A stretch of 64,000 bases of DNA from Jaapia argillacea MUCL 33604 (GCA_000697665.1 KL197709.1:1487791-1551790), one strand, 5' to 3'. Shown: positions 44,525 through 57,706, counted from the stretch's first letter. A program made the numbers and translations. The notes: generated by a model from the sequence alone, not told the origin.

Positions 44525-47500
44525 TCATGAGCGTTCAATGATTCTCTGCGTATAGCCAACCCTCAGAAAATAGCTTTTGACGCTCTCTCGAATCTCTGGT
44601 GCCATCTCTCGAGACAGCAGCTCAGTGGCCAACGGATAGATGGCGGGGAGATATCTCGTGAACTGCAAAACGGTGTCATTCAAGAACAATGACGGTGGAA
44701 GATCAGTTAACACCCACCGATTTCTCGTCGAACTTGCAGAAGCCTTCGAGAATCTCCGCCACCACGGGTGTCCATGCAGCAATATTTTTGGCTTGTGTGT
44801 CTAGCCGTAACTTGTTGTAGTCCTGTAATACACCGAGCTCCAAACTGATGGGGTATTGGTGCTGGAGTTGAATGAAATTAGATATGAACTCACGGAAGTA
44901 ACCTGTCGGCGATCTGGGGACGAGCAGCCTGATGCTCGGATCGTGTATCATAGTACATCCGTAAAAGCACATGAACGAGGGTTGCCGCACTGCTCGACTC
45001 TTGCTTGAGGAGGTTTGGTAGATGCTTCATGAAGCCTTCGAAACCATTAGGTCACATGGGAGGGCAATGCAATGCAGCGTATATCACGAACCAACTTTCC
45101 ATAACCCTGTGCGCAAGTCCTTATCTTCATTGAAAGCGCGAGCGAATTGGTAGCTGTGGTCTAGAACTCCCATCAGCCGAAGAAGATGCTCGGGCGGGAT
45201 GGTTGCATAGACATCGTCGTTCCGTAGCAAGTCGTTCATCGTCTCGATGAGCAACAGCTGCAGAACACACTTGACGATTATCTGCTTGAAAATGCGCCGA
45301 CGATCATTCAAGGACATCTTCGTATCAGGCTTTGGTTGATCAACACTGGGTGAAAGCGGAGCAGGGACTATGGTTTGACCCTTGTTATCTGTCCAACAGA
45401 ACATAATGAACGAATCTGAGAAAATCGAGGGGGAAGGACGAACCAATGGCATCCGACAGGTCGGGCGAGTTGCTATCAATCTCTACGCGTAGGCTTTCAT
45501 CGAACAGTTGGTGCGGTGTCGTGGTTCTGAATAATTTGACGAATGTAGCAGTGATCCGTTCCCATCTCGCGGGGCTGAGCTTCTTAACGTTGTTCTCCAA
45601 CAGTTGTTGAAAGCAAGAGGTCCCGATGCGAGCCAGGGTATCATTTTCTGCGACAGTCAGCAGAAGATTTGACACGGACCAAAGGGAGAAGAATACCTTG
45701 GCAAATACACACACAAAGTAGATCCAGTAAGCCGTCGAGGAATCGTTCCAGAGTATCAAAGTAGAATGTATATAGATCAATAAGGTCACGGAGGGCTTGG
45801 ATCATAGTCGTGGAAAGCCAAACGCTCATATCTTCCTGTGTACTGAATCTTGACAAATCTTGGCTCGACTTCAAGACCGCGAAGATGGGGAAAAGAAGTT
45901 CTTGGCAAACCGTGTCCCAAAATTCAACTGGATATGTTGAGCCATATGTTTTGAGAGTGGTAAATAAAGAGTCGAGGGCACTGCATAGTATGAAGGGTGA
46001 GGGTGAGGTACAGTGAGGGGGGGGGGAAGACATACAGGCGGCGAACTTCCAGATCCTCGGCATTCATGATGATATCGTAAAAGCCGAAAAGTACAGGGTA
46101 CCAGAATTTGATCATGGGGTCGTCCGTTGGGGATTTCTGTACTTTGGCGTGATTTGCCAAAGAACATCCGGGGCACTCCAGCATCACCGGAATAACGCCT
46201 CGTAGCATCCCGATCGCAAGTAAGCTGATCTTCTGGTACTTGCTCACTTTGCAGAAATCAGTGATGCAAACGGTCAGATCTGCAAAGGAGCCGTGGTGTA
46301 CAATTGCGGCGAAGTGGTCTTTATTGAGACGGGTGACAATCTCAAAGGCAGAGTTCGCGATACGTTCTGACTGATGGTTAGCAAATGATATATAAGATTC
46401 TAACCGGACCAAGCACCTGTTAAGACCTTCGAGGCAGCAGACAATACCCCGAACAGTGTGCGCCAGCCAGATCGCAAATTCTGTACACGTGCTTGAATCA
46501 TCTGCTGGAGGCATTGAAGGACCTATGGGAAACCGTTTATTCCCCGACCGTACGCGAAGATGGCAAAGGCTCACCATATCTCGGACATCAGGATTGGCGT
46601 TGTGTATCATCGTGTACTCAAAAGGCTTCAAAAAGTCCTTCTGGAAGTTGAAATGCGCAAGCTCCTCCTTTTCCAAAAAACGCATGGCAAGTTGACGAAG
46701 GGAATCCAACGCAAAGAAGCCAACGTGAGGATTGTTGTGACAGCAGACCTAAAAGGACAGAGGGGAGTGCTCGTGAAGGCGTGAAGAGTATTGACGATAA
46801 AAATCGCATACCTGATTGAAATGCTGTCCTAAGATTTCCCATAGACTGAGCCACTCCAATCGCATGCGATTCATGTTGTAGTAGGATATTTCCACCAACT
46901 TTTGCAGACTGAAAAGACGAGGGTGTTGTGACAATCCGGAGGACTGAATCTCCTCCCATGAAACGTCACATAAGGCTTGGACGAACTCGACGATTGCGGC
47001 CTGAACAACGGAATAAGGGAGGCAGCGCAGAGAAGGTAACAATCACGCACTCCCGATAGGTAATGGCTGAGGGAAAAAATCATGTCGGCGGCAACAGTAA
47101 TGTGTGTAGATCGACTCTCATTTGCCAATTCTTCGGTTGGGACTACGCGAGGGCGACTGAGAATCAGACAAACAAATGAGTGAAAGCAATCCATGATATG
47201 GGGAATCCTCGTACCCCTTGCGACCGGATTCGGGTACGTCGACCCCACCGCTGATGAGCTGCATATGTTCGAGTTGGCTGACACAAGTGAGTACCTCGTG
47301 CCAGGATGACTTGAGGTAATTGCCCTCAGTAACTGCAACATCCAACAATGTCTTGATAGCCTCCATATTCTTTGTCTTCATTTCGCCGAGATTGTTAAGG
47401 AATGTGAACTTCGCCAAGGTCGTCACAAAGGCATTCCTTTCCAGTTCCATGTCGAAGAAGCAAACGATATGAATAGCGCTCTTGAAACCATCCAAACAAA

Positions 47501-50500
47501 GGTCGACAATCTCGAGGTCATCTGATTCTTGCAGAGGCCCAGATAAACCAGCGAGGAACGGCATCCAACCTGCTTCGAACATCGGTTTGACATGGACGGC
47601 GTGAGATGCGCTGAAGAATTGGTCACTTGATTTTGAGCCCTTTCGCTGCGAACGCATCATGGTTTTGAACAGAGCCTGTCCGGAGAGTGGTGAGTGAGAT
47701 GATACTCAAGGCGAAGAGTGTACTGACCTCAGTCTTATTCGCCATACCACTGGAATGCATGAGATAGGCTTCTCGTTGAAGATCCCGCCCAACGTTGGCC
47801 AGTGCACTAGCGAGGCCTGTACCTGGAGCGGTCACGCTGGCTTCAACCTCATCCTTCATTCGGATCTCATTGGAGACGATTTCGTTATAAACAGCTGTAA
47901 GAAAATCCTCGGGCAGGTCGCCACCATCGTTGATTCCGCGCACGTTTCTGATGAAGTCGGTTTTGGTCATGCGGTTCTTCACCTGGGGATTGTGTGCGTC
48001 TGTATTGAGCATCATAGTCGAATATGCTAGAATGAACGCAGCGCTTGCGCTAGAAAAAGGAGTTTGAGTATTGCTGGTGAAGTACCGCTCTGCAAATTTC
48101 TCCATAAATCTTTCAACTTTCTGAGACTCCCCTGGTAGTCGAAATGCTTGTAAGAAGGTCCGCAAGGCGTCCACGAATGGAAGGCCACCAAATTCAAGCA
48201 TATCAACAAATGCATGCATAGTTGCGATGTTGTCCTCGTGACTAGTACATGTTAAGTGAGGCTCGAAAGAAATATTCGTGGAAACTTACCCTTCACCCAG
48301 GTATTCGCCAATGACTGCTTTGCTAAGACCGTCGGTGCTTAGCAGGAGCTTCGCAATTTCTTGGGGAGACCGACTCGAGATGAATCCGGTATTAAGGAAG
48401 AATTGGATACCCTGCAAAAGCTGTGAGAGGGAAAGAGTACAGAGGGCGAACCACACGCACGGCTTTAGGCGAGGAATTGAATTTCTTGATCCCTTCCAGC
48501 AATGCCGTCTTTTTCTGTCTCGCACTCTCGAACTTACTAGGATCGTCAACAGGATCTGGACTCGGTTGCCTTGGTACATCAGCAGATAGAGACAGCCTAT
48601 CGGTGGACATATTGGGGGTATTACCACCCGTCTTCGCATCTTCGCTAAGGTTGGAGCGAACAGTGGCGTCGGCCGCTGAATCCATGACGGTTTTCCCTGT
48701 GGTAGTCCCCCATGAAACAAGAGATTTTAAAACGGCAACAAGGCATTCCAAACTCTGCTTCCGGAGCTGATAATCTGTCAAACCCATCGTCGACGTATCC
48801 AAAGAGCCGGGGACGGCAAGAGCGGTCGTACTAAGGGAGGGAGGCACAGCATTGTGGTGCGGCTTGTGCGTTGGAGCCAACGAGGGACTTGTAGGGTCAG
48901 AGGGCTTGTGCTGTGAAGTCGCCGATTGCGTCGTCCCTATTTTGGATATGACATTCATTAGGCTGTTCGAGAACGTTGTCAGTGAGGGTATTCGCAAGAA
49001 AACAACAAATCTAGATGATACTTGCCGTTCGTAGATATTATCCACCGCTTGGCTATCACAGTCGTAATTCAGGTAGATCTCCACGAGTGCTTGAGGGTCC
49101 TGGCAAAGTCGATGCAACATCGCTAAAATAACTGCTTTCTGCTTGAGAGTAGCCGTCTTCATCTCTAAGATGGGGATGAATATCTCATGCAGGAGAACTT
49201 CAATTTCTTTCTGTGAAGAGACAGTCATAATGAGATTCCAGTCATCACTGAAAGAGGGAGAAGTACCTTCAGTTTCGTGCGCATTCCCGAGAGCACCCTC
49301 CAGAAAATCTCGACGCTTAATTCGAATACCTGGGGCACCGGGCTGACCGCATTTCTGCTCAAGCTCAGGCACAGGTATTGATTGACAGCTTGGACAAAGG
49401 GCGTTGCCTCGTGCGACGAATTTGAATAGATGATGGCAGAAGGGGAAACAAGAAGAGGCATATGTGAATTCAGAACAGTTAGGACCAGGTGTAGGGACAG
49501 TAGCTTTGACCGCATTGCGTGGGACTTGAGGTCTCTCTCGCTGGTGGAGGCGTGAGTTCATGTCTGGTGGCTAGAGAAACGTATCTTACCTCTCCGTATT
49601 CAGTGGCTTCATCGTCAACTTGCACAAGGCTCGGAAAACGAGGAAGGCATCTTTGATGAACATATCCTCCGTTGTCATCGGTCTGATCCAGGACTCGGGG
49701 TGAGGTTCAGGCATAGATTCGTCCGCGTTCTTGGTGTCCAGAGTCTCGCTGGCGAACATTGTGGCCGCTTGTGATGAATGTGAGTGGTAACAGGATAGTA
49801 ACAGTAACACTCACGGCGTCACGGGCTGAGGATCATCTGTCAAAGTCACAACGGAATCTCCATCACCGCCCCGCGGAGGCGTGCTACCGCCACTACGAAT
49901 ATCGCTAGGCGTATCATTGTGACCGTCGATGCCTTCCGCGACTTTGCCATCTTCCGATTGATCGAAAGTCCTATCGCCCTGGGGCGGTGGGCTGAAGGGT
50001 GGCAAAGGGAGTGAGTCGGAGAGTGATGGCGTCGAAGGACCCCTAGTAGATGTTGGTGTGGTGTATCCACCGCTCGACGATTTCTTCGCCCTCTGAGAAC
50101 TTCTGGCACTCCCGCCATTGACTTGACATCGTGCAAATACGTGATTCACCATTTGCGCAAGGCCACCCTGTGCGACCATCTGATTTACAGGATCATTACT
50201 GAGGAGGAACACGTTGTAGACGGTGCGAACGGCCTTGAGCAAGGATGACTGGTGAACGAGGACGGTGGAAGATAAGACGAGGGCCAGAAGAGCCTTGACA
50301 ATCTGGAGGGAAACGGTCTCTGGTGTAGTCTCGGTGTGACACGACGTGATTGTGTGAACGACGATATCAACGAGTGACGGAGGGGGTATGTTCGAGTGGG
50401 ACCCGCCGGATGTAGAGTGTCTACCAGAGGGTCCAGGTGAGGGAGGAGGTGACATTGGCGCGGGTCCAACGGGTGTCGACTCGACAAAGAAAGAATATGA

Positions 50501-51298
50501 GATGAGCTTGGAGATGCAGTCGAGACTGGCAATCATAAGCTTCTCATTACGGGTCTCACAAGCTAAGCGAAGGGGCTCAAAGATCTCCCTAGGTCGGTCG
50601 CCACCCTCACCCGCACGAACCATATCCAAAGCACGCTGTACGCTCTCCTTCAGTGGTGCTGAGCGTTTAGCCTCTTTGGAAGCTGCAATGGTCTCCAGAG
50701 CGGATGCAATCAAGACCACTGATACTGTGTGACCCTTTGAGATCGTAAGCGCTCGCTTGTGTGATGCAGTAGCGGAAGTCGGGGTGAGATTGACAGAGGC
50801 TGATGATGCGTTTTTGGGCAAGTATCCATTGGCATAGCCGCCAGCCGAACTGTCAATAGACATCCGCAACGTCTCCTGTGTGTCCGTCTGAGAGAAAACA
50901 CTTTCTCGCCGACCGATAGGTGAATGGTTCTTGGAGGGAGGGGTCGGAGGGTTTCCAGGTAAAGGGCGAGTATCTGCAGCAGGGGTGCCCACACCATCGT
51001 CTGCTAGTTCTGCCGATGGCGAATGAGGGCTCCCTTGATGAGGTTCATGATGGTGATTATCCTCGGGGACTGTCTGTACGGGACTCTCTCCATTCGTGTA
51101 CGGAGCCTCTCTGCCGACGGCGACTGAGCCATTCTGGGTTGAAAACGGTCCTTCCGAGTCACCAGAATCAGGCCTCACTTCTCCATTGACGTCAATTGGC
51201 GCGGATATCTGAGCAGAGATACTGGGAGGGGGGTTTTCAAGGGCAGGTGAGGTTGGCAAAGGGATCGAGACAGCGAAAGCAATGTCAGGGGTCGCCAT
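44525..51298 (-). CDS. SEC7: Sec7, large Arf guanine-nucleotide exchange factor of the Golgi
   Basis: Nineteen exons, complement 5'->3': 49815-51298, 49590-49748, 49267-49540, 49026-49210, 48461-48962, 48290-48411, 47728-48241, 47215-47675, 47051-47156, 46812-47000, 46575-46748, 46417-46522, 46036-46366, 45697-45980, 45444-45647, 45092-45388, 44903-45035, 44718-44844, 44525-44662. They give 1,929 aa, close to yeast Sec7 (about 2,000). Sec7 loads GTP on Arf1 at the trans-Golgi. After a disordered N-terminus come the DCB and HUS helical regions, then the SEC7 domain (about 855-1060) with [12 protein letters not shown], whose Glu in YLGE is the glutamic finger, and [24 protein letters not shown]-type helical repeats follow. 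Intron 4 (48963-49025) starts GCAAGT, a GC-AG intron. An intron near 46020 contains a run of ten C. Confidence 0.96.
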
Positions 51299-51553
51299 TG
51301 TAGAATAAACCGAGGGTCTTCGAGCACAGCACGTCAACGGCCGGTAGAGAGAGTTCTACGCGAAGTGAGAGGTGAACAAGTCAGCGCTTCAGGCCAGTCT
51401 CCAGCAAGTTCAGTCAAGTCCTTACGCAGTTGTCAACACGATACGCGTGTATTGCCTTCGGGCTAAGCCGAGCCTATGCCGACCACCCAGATCCGATTGA
51501 AGTTGCTATTTATTCCTTAACTGCCTTTCATTATCTTGCTTAGATTTCCGCCA

Positions 51554-52908
51554 ATGTCGTCGGCGGCCCACGTCCCTGCATCTGCATCTGCGGCGGTGCT
51601 GCAACGGTCAGATCCAATTCCCGATGATGCACTCTCCGTTCAAGGACCCAATTTCGATGAGCCAGTAGATCTGCAGAGCCTTTTGGCGAGCTATGCTCGC
51701 ATCGGATTCCAAGCAAATAGCCTGGCAAAAGCAATTGACATCGTCAACAAGATGGTAAGTGGCTTGCATATGTTTTCTTTGACACTGTTTGATCTGAGTT
51801 ACAGCGAAAATGGCGCCTTTCCGACGAACCCTTGTCCGAGGATGAATCGGAAGAGTACAAACTACCAGAAGTCCGATCTACTACCCGCTGCAATATCTTC
51901 CTTGGATACACTTCGAACTTGATTTCATCAGGCCTTCGGGAGGTCATTCTCCATCTTGTGAAGCATAAACACGTCGCAGCTATCGTTACAACTGCTGGGG
52001 GAATAGAAGAAGACTACATAAAGTGTCTGGGCAAAACGTACATCGCAGATTTCAACCTCGATGGCGCGGACTTGCGAAAGCGAGGAATGAATCGAATTGG
52101 GAACCTGATCGTCCCCAACGACAACTACTGCAAATTCGAGGACTGGCTGACTCCAATCTTGGATGCGATGCTTCAGGAGCAGCGCGATAGCGGAGTTGTC
52201 TGGTCGCCCAGCTCCATGATTCGAAGGTTAGGAAAGGAGATTGACAACGAAGAATCTGTATATTATTGGGCTTACAAAGTGAATAGAAGCTTTTCTCTCT
52301 TGGATTTGACGGGGATGACTGAGTCAAGTTGGCCATATAGAATGATATTCCAGTCTTCTGTCCAGCTTTAACGGACGGATCTCTCGGAGATATGATCTAC
52401 TTCCATTCTTTCCGAAACCCTGGGCTTGTGGTCGATATCGTCCAGGATATTCGTGCTCTCAACGAGCTGTCTCGCAAGTCTCGAAAAGCAGGGATGATAA
52501 TTCTCGGAGGTGGGATATGCAAACATCAGATTGCAAATGCAATGTTAATCGTGAGCCTTCCCAATCCACCACAAGCTACGCCGCTGACCTCGTATTCGAA
52601 GCGTAACGGAGCGGATTATTCTGTATTCATTGTAAGCCTCGTAAGCGACATTCACAACATGCTTGACACTCACATCATCTATCAGAATACTGGTCAAGAG
52701 TTTGATGGCTCGGATTCTGGTGCACGTCCAGATGAGGCTGTTTCATGGGGCAAAATACGTGCCGGGGCGGAAACTGTCAAGGTACTTCCTACCATCCTTG
52801 TCGGCGAGCGGCAGAGTCTTGATGATTCTATGCTAGGTTTTCGCAGACGCAACTTTGGTCTTTCCTCTCCTCGTCGCAGCGACATTTGCGCAGGACCGCC
52901 CGAGATAG
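51554..52908 (+). CDS. DYS1: Deoxyhypusine synthase
   Basis: Exons 51554-51754, 51805-52278, 52341-52550, 52602-52631, 52686-52781 and 52837-52908 give 360 aa, the usual size. The enzyme moves the aminobutyl group of spermidine, with NAD, to a lysine of eIF5A, the first step to hypusine. Conserved blocks are '[15 protein letters not shown]', [15 protein letters not shown], '[18 protein letters not shown]' and [19 protein letters not shown]. The active-site lysine is Lys328 in [11 protein letters not shown], matching human Lys329. The protein ends [19 protein letters not shown] plus four residues. Exon 4 is a 30-nt micro-exon ([10 protein letters not shown]) whose absence would remove substrate-site residues. 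It is divergent from SEC7. Confidence 0.97.
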
Positions 52909-53079
52909 CAGCCTAGTATACGGTAGCGAGGAAAACAGAAAGATACCCCACACATTGCATAATGGAGAATGTAGTCCCACTGTATTCTGTGCCAATATCT
53001 GTCAAACGCGGGCGAAGGAAGCAAGGACACGAAGGGTAGTTAGCTGGTCTACGCCAGAAAAAATGGCAAAAGATGATTT

Positions 53080-53151
53080 TGACCACCGCAGGGCTCGAAC
53101 CCGCAATCTCCTGATTCGTAGTCAGACGCGATGCCATTTCGCCAGGCGGCC
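53080..53151 (-). tRNA. tRNA-Arg (anticodon ACG), copy 2
   Basis: It is identical to the copy at 37635-37706 except for one base in the T stem (TGCGGG here against TGCAGG), where this copy makes the better pair. The anticodon loop CTACGAA gives ACG, and there is no intron. A T6 run lies about 20 nt downstream. Confidence 0.96.
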
Positions 53152-53249
53152 ATGATATTCAGGGATTGTGATGTGTCTTGACAGTTCTGCGCAGCCGTCC
53201 ACATCTTGCTACTCGGACTTAAATCCGTACCTTACTGTCGCCCACCAAC

Positions 53250-56200
53250 ATGGTTGACGATACTTTGTCGCAGTTACTTCTCGCTGGTGGATTTCTGACT
53301 GGGAACCCCTCCGGCCAGAAGACCGATTTGAAGCATGTCCTGGCTTCCCGATTGAATCAGTGTCGTTCAAGTCTTCACCTCCCTGAAGTCGATTATGGCT
53401 CCATGACTTTGGAAGATGTGCAATTGGAGACCGCCAAGGAGGCATTGACCCTCCTGGAACGTCTGCAGCACCTTCTTACCGAGGGTCTGGCCGATGAGCA
53501 CTCGCATTCACAGGGGGGTAAATCCACCACTGACGATGAAACGTCCTCCCTCGGTGCGCGCGATCTATCTCAAATACGAACCCTTTTCTCCATCGTCTTC
53601 AAATGGGGAGTAGATGCGTTACTCAGCAAGGTTGCGCCAGTTTGGTCAACCAAGCCTTCAACGCGAGTCCCGAAAATCATCGACCTCACCGCCACCCCGC
53701 AGGATTACGGGTCGCTCTCTGCAATGGCGACTCAAGTTATGGCCCTACTATTCCCCAGTGGCATCAGCGGCGCTCTTTCTCAGACTTACATTAGTGTAAC
53801 CCTATTGAACCATCACACTTCGGAGCTTCTCCTTGTATGTCTAACCCTGGGTTGGCTTCCCAGAGCTTTATCTTCCGAGGTCACCCCCACCTTAGACGGT
53901 ATAAGGCCTCTGACCATGCGGATCCTCAATACGTATGTCTACTTCGTTGGTTCACCTTCGATTGGCTTACAATCTATTTTCCCCAAGTCTTCCCCCGGAC
54001 GAGGTCATCTCGACTCTAGGCGCAGTCCTCTCAACGAAACCTACGCCTCCCCCTCACGTTCGAAAAACTTGCTCACTCTTCCTCGGTCGCCAGCTCATGC
54101 GACCGGAAGGAGTGAAGGGTCTGTTTTCCGCTCTTTTCAGTGCAGAGGTATTATCGGAGAGCGATGCCCCGTTGGAAAAGCTTGAACATGCGTCACGAGT
54201 CCTCTGCGCTCCTCCTGCTGGCGTCAAACCGGAGGTAGGACTAGTAAACTTGAAAACTCAACCTTATACTGACCTGGAATCACCTCCAAGGACTACTTTC
54301 AACAAATCGTTCCTCGGATCATCGATGTACTCTCACCTCGCAATGGGTCGAGCCCAAGTTCCTACATCAGAGCTGCCGCATTCTGCTTGTCTCGTATGAT
54401 CTCTCCTAGTCGGGACTTCCCGTATTTCGTCCTGGTATCTCAGCTATCCTTTCAAATTTTGCACGGGCCGTTTCTGGATACTCCCGCGGAAGGTTTGCAA
54501 TCGGATCCCGATGACTCTCAACCGCGGCTGACACCAGCAGATGCGCTTTCGACTTTGGTCGTCCTCATAACGAATACAGATCCCTCGCCAACGCTCATCT
54601 CATCCATTCTCGGACCTATCGTCCCTTCTTTGTACGCATTACTCGATCATCTGGAGGGAAGGAAAACCTCTGATCCGGAAGTAAAAGAATCGATCAGAGG
54701 TTTATTGACAACGTGGGGGAGAGTCGTGAGCAACGCAGAAATCGTCGACGGATTCTGGTCCATCATCCTCGGTGAAGGTGGACATTGGAGTGTTGATGTG
54801 GCGGGAGGTGTGCAGAGGGTCGCATCGTGGGTTATGCTCGTCCCAAGACGAGGCTATCCGTAGCTAACCTCACTGTTTGTAGGATTGAACAACCATCAAA
54901 TTTGGCCCTTTTCACTCCAGAAGATATCCAGCGTGCTGAGGATGACGGAGAACTTGACATTGATGCGAATATCTTCAATCTCTATCCAGATCCAGGCCGT
55001 TTTACTCGGCTGTTGAGCTTGTTGGACCGGGGCGAAGCAGCTTCGGAAATATTTACCAGGTTGTTGGATCGATATCGTGAACTGAAGACGGCGAAAGATA
55101 AGGATCCCATGCAGTAAGTCATCCCCTCATTACGTATACCAACTCGTTGAAGGCAACCTAGGACTCTCCTTTACCTCCAGCTCATCCTTCAGATGCAGTC
55201 ACATCTTTCGTCTGGCATCTCATCAAATATACTTGGAAAACCTGAGCAGGCTCTACCCTTCGTGAAACATGCGCTGGAGACAGCAGTTCTCACCACAGCC
55301 GCGCCTCAAGCCACAAATCGACAGAGGGTTGGGCTGAGAATGGAAGATTTGCGAATAGTTGCAGAAATGGATGATCAAGCCGATGATAGTGATGATGAAG
55401 AGACCGGGTCTGGCGCACCTCTTCAGGATGACGAAATGACCGTGACTGCTTTGAATCTCCTTTTGGCGATTCTGGAGAGTAGGTGTTGTGTCGTATGCCT
55501 GTGGGAGAGGTGCTGATACCCGTAGCAGCCAGCCCTAGCTTATCGGCGCGGTCGGCCCCCATCTTGAACGAGATTTTCTCCCTTCTAGAATCTGTCACTC
55601 ATTCCGAGTCAGAGACTATTCGACCTTTGGCGAGGGAAGCTCGGATGGTTATGACCGTTCGATTAGCTTCCACGTCCACTGCGCAAGATTCGCGACGCAC
55701 ATCAGGAACCTCCGAGGAAGAAGATGCTCGAGGTACCTATCAGAAAGCCCTAAAACTTTTACAGGATCCTATCCTTCCTGTTCGCGCCCATGGTCTTCTG
55801 CTGCTGCGCCAACTGGTATCTCGACCGTCGCCTAACCAGCCTGCCGCGGTTACTTCTACGACAAACTCTGCCCTCCTGCCAGCTATCCTGGACATTTTCC
55901 TCCAGTCGGCGCAGGACGACGATTCATACATATTTTTGAATGCTGTACAGGGCCTCTCCGCCATGGTGGAAGGGTTTGGCAAGGACGTGTTACGCGGTCT
56001 CATCGACGTATATGCAAAAGGTTCGGGGGATGGTCCCACCAATCCCTTGTCCCAGTCGGAGCTCGACACTCGCCTTCGGGTCGGTGAAGCGCTGGAGCAG
56101 GTGATAAGACGCTGTGGAGATGCCCTCCCCGACTATGGTATGTAAGCTTCCTATCTTTAGTGATGCCGACCTGTTCACCGGCTTGTTCCAGGGGGCATCT

Positions 56201-56700
56201 TGGTTCCCGCACTCTTTCAAGTTTTCCGTGCTAGATCATTGCCTACGACATTGCAAACATCTGCGCTCTCACTTCTGGGTCAGTGTGCAAAGACGAGCGT
56301 CCTGGCGTTACTGCCCTTCGCCTCCGACCTGTGTAGTGGTGTGATTGACCTCCTGCAGCTGGAAAATGTCCCCATGGCGCCTCCTGCAAAGTCAGCGGAC
56401 GAAGAATCGGGGTCGAGTGGCCCTTCATCTATGGATGCACAGCCTACGAGCACTTATTCCAAGTTTCCGCCATTCAGGCGAGCAGCTCTTCATTTCTTCA
56501 CCTTGTTTCTCCGTGCTTGTTCGACACAGTTATCAGACTCCGGTAACCAGTATATCGCCTTCCCTCGAGCTTTGGTTCAACGAGCAAAGGTCACTCTTGG
56601 GTATGTTGCAGCTAGCGACCAAGATGATGTTGTGCGGGTCATGGCTAGGGAAGCGAACGAAGATCTAGGCGACTTAGAAAGGCTGATAGTGGGGTTATGA
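53250..56700 (+). CDS. RTP1: Rtp1/Tango6-type RNA polymerase II assembly factor
   Basis: Exons 53250-53932, 53988-54234, 54291-54835, 54883-55113, 55162-55478, 55529-56137 and 56192-56700 give 1,046 aa. Rtp1 is a HEAT-repeat protein that helps assemble and import RNA polymerase II; Tango6 is the animal member. The protein is helical throughout, and the C-terminal RTP1 signatures are seen: 'LQDPILPVRAHGLLLLRQL', 'DDSYIFLNAVQGLSAM' and RVGEALEQVIRRCGD. An acidic loop (DDQADDSDDEETGS) lies near residue 640. The junction after exon 3 is uncertain: no GT donor in the right phase exists, and a GC donor (GCTCGT, 54836-54882) gives a clean frame. All other junctions are standard. It is convergent with TCA17. 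Confidence 0.9.
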
Positions 56701-56937
56701 GCCTGACCTGAAGGCGCTTTTGTTTACCGCATAAACATGTACACCCCGTATCTGTCTCGAATGTAGCGAACTTGAGCCAACCGAGTCAATAATAAGGTGG
56801 GTCAATCTAGGTTCAGGAATGGGTATTCCTATGCGGAGTCCCAGATCATTTGAAAGCGGTAGCGTATGATCTGCGACAGCCGTAGGACCATGAGTGGGCA
56901 TCGGGATTGAGCGAATGGCCAGAGCATCCAACAAGGT

Positions 56938-57540
56938 TTAGGCTTGAGAGGTAGGTACAACGACTCCAACGGCCCTAGCTACTTCGTCCACGCGCTGCCT
57001 AAACGATCGCCATTTGGGACTACCAGCGAGAAGGAGACATGCACCATCGCTGGTCGAATCAGAAGGAGAGTGCAGCTTCAGAAAGGGATTCGATACGGAA
57101 TGGTAATAAACCATATGAAGCGCCTTGAAAACCTGAAAGGAGGTCGGTGATCATTGAAGAACGAGGAGTATAGACAACTCACAGTGGTCATCTCCGTATC
57201 ACGAATCACAGCATCAGTCAAAGCCAATGCGAGAACGATTTTCACCCTTAGGGGCGTAATGTACCCGTAGACCGCCACCTCTTCCATGGCATACAGCAAT
57301 CCCAGATAGCACTCCGTCGATTTTGTGGTCGAATTCACTACGGGCACGATATTAGAGGAGCGTAGCTCACCAGTTGGTTGTCTGGCGAAACAGCTAACCG
57401 CGCTCTTCGATAACGTCGAGACTGGTATGAGCGATGTAATGGTACTTGAGATCGTCATCCTGGGTGAAAGTGCGAATCAGGATGGGATGATTCTGCGGCG
57501 ATATAAACGCAACGGCATTGAGGCGAAGCTGAGGTGCCAT
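56938..57540 (-). CDS. TCA17: TRAPP complex subunit Tca17 / TRAPPC2L
   Basis: Exons on the complement are 57399-57540, 57183-57337 and 56938-57132, giving 163 aa. It is a small sedlin-like longin protein of the TRAPP tethering complex, which activates Rab GTPases at the Golgi. The N-terminus LNAVAFISPQNHPILIRTF followed by LKYHYIAHTSLDVIEER is typical of TRAPPC2L. The second exon has 'CYLGLLYAMEEVAVYGYIT' and LALTDAVIRD, and the third closes with VFKALHMVYYHSVSNPF and an extension to the stop. The length matches the family (140-160 aa). The ATG at 57540 is the only one that gives the conserved N-terminus. Confidence 0.95.
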
Positions 57541-57644
57541 GGTGCATGTACGCTCGTGTGCGTTGGACTTGGGAGAGATGCGCCGTGGTCCGCATGTCCA
57601 TGGACCAGATCTCCTAAAGGTCCCGAGGGTAAGTCCAGCGGCTT

Positions 57645-57670
57645 CTCCCGAGGTCCAGGACTCTCGGGAG
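57645..57670. repeat. Small perfect inverted repeat
   Basis: CTCCCGAG (57645-57652) and CTCGGGAG (57663-57670) are perfect complements with a 10-nt loop. Further CCCGAG words at about 57622 and 57673 make a local cluster. It lies between TCA17 and the 3' end of tRNA-Tyr; the role is unknown. Confidence 0.7.
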
Positions 57671-57706
57671 TTCCCGAGTGGGCTCTAAAATAAAGAGTAA
57701 AAGAAA

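Noticed and set aside
46017-46026. Run of ten G as a possible quadruplex or assembly error
   Set aside because: It is the pyrimidine tract of a SEC7 intron on the other strand. Frame is unaffected, so there is no sign of error, and one run alone is weak evidence for a structure.
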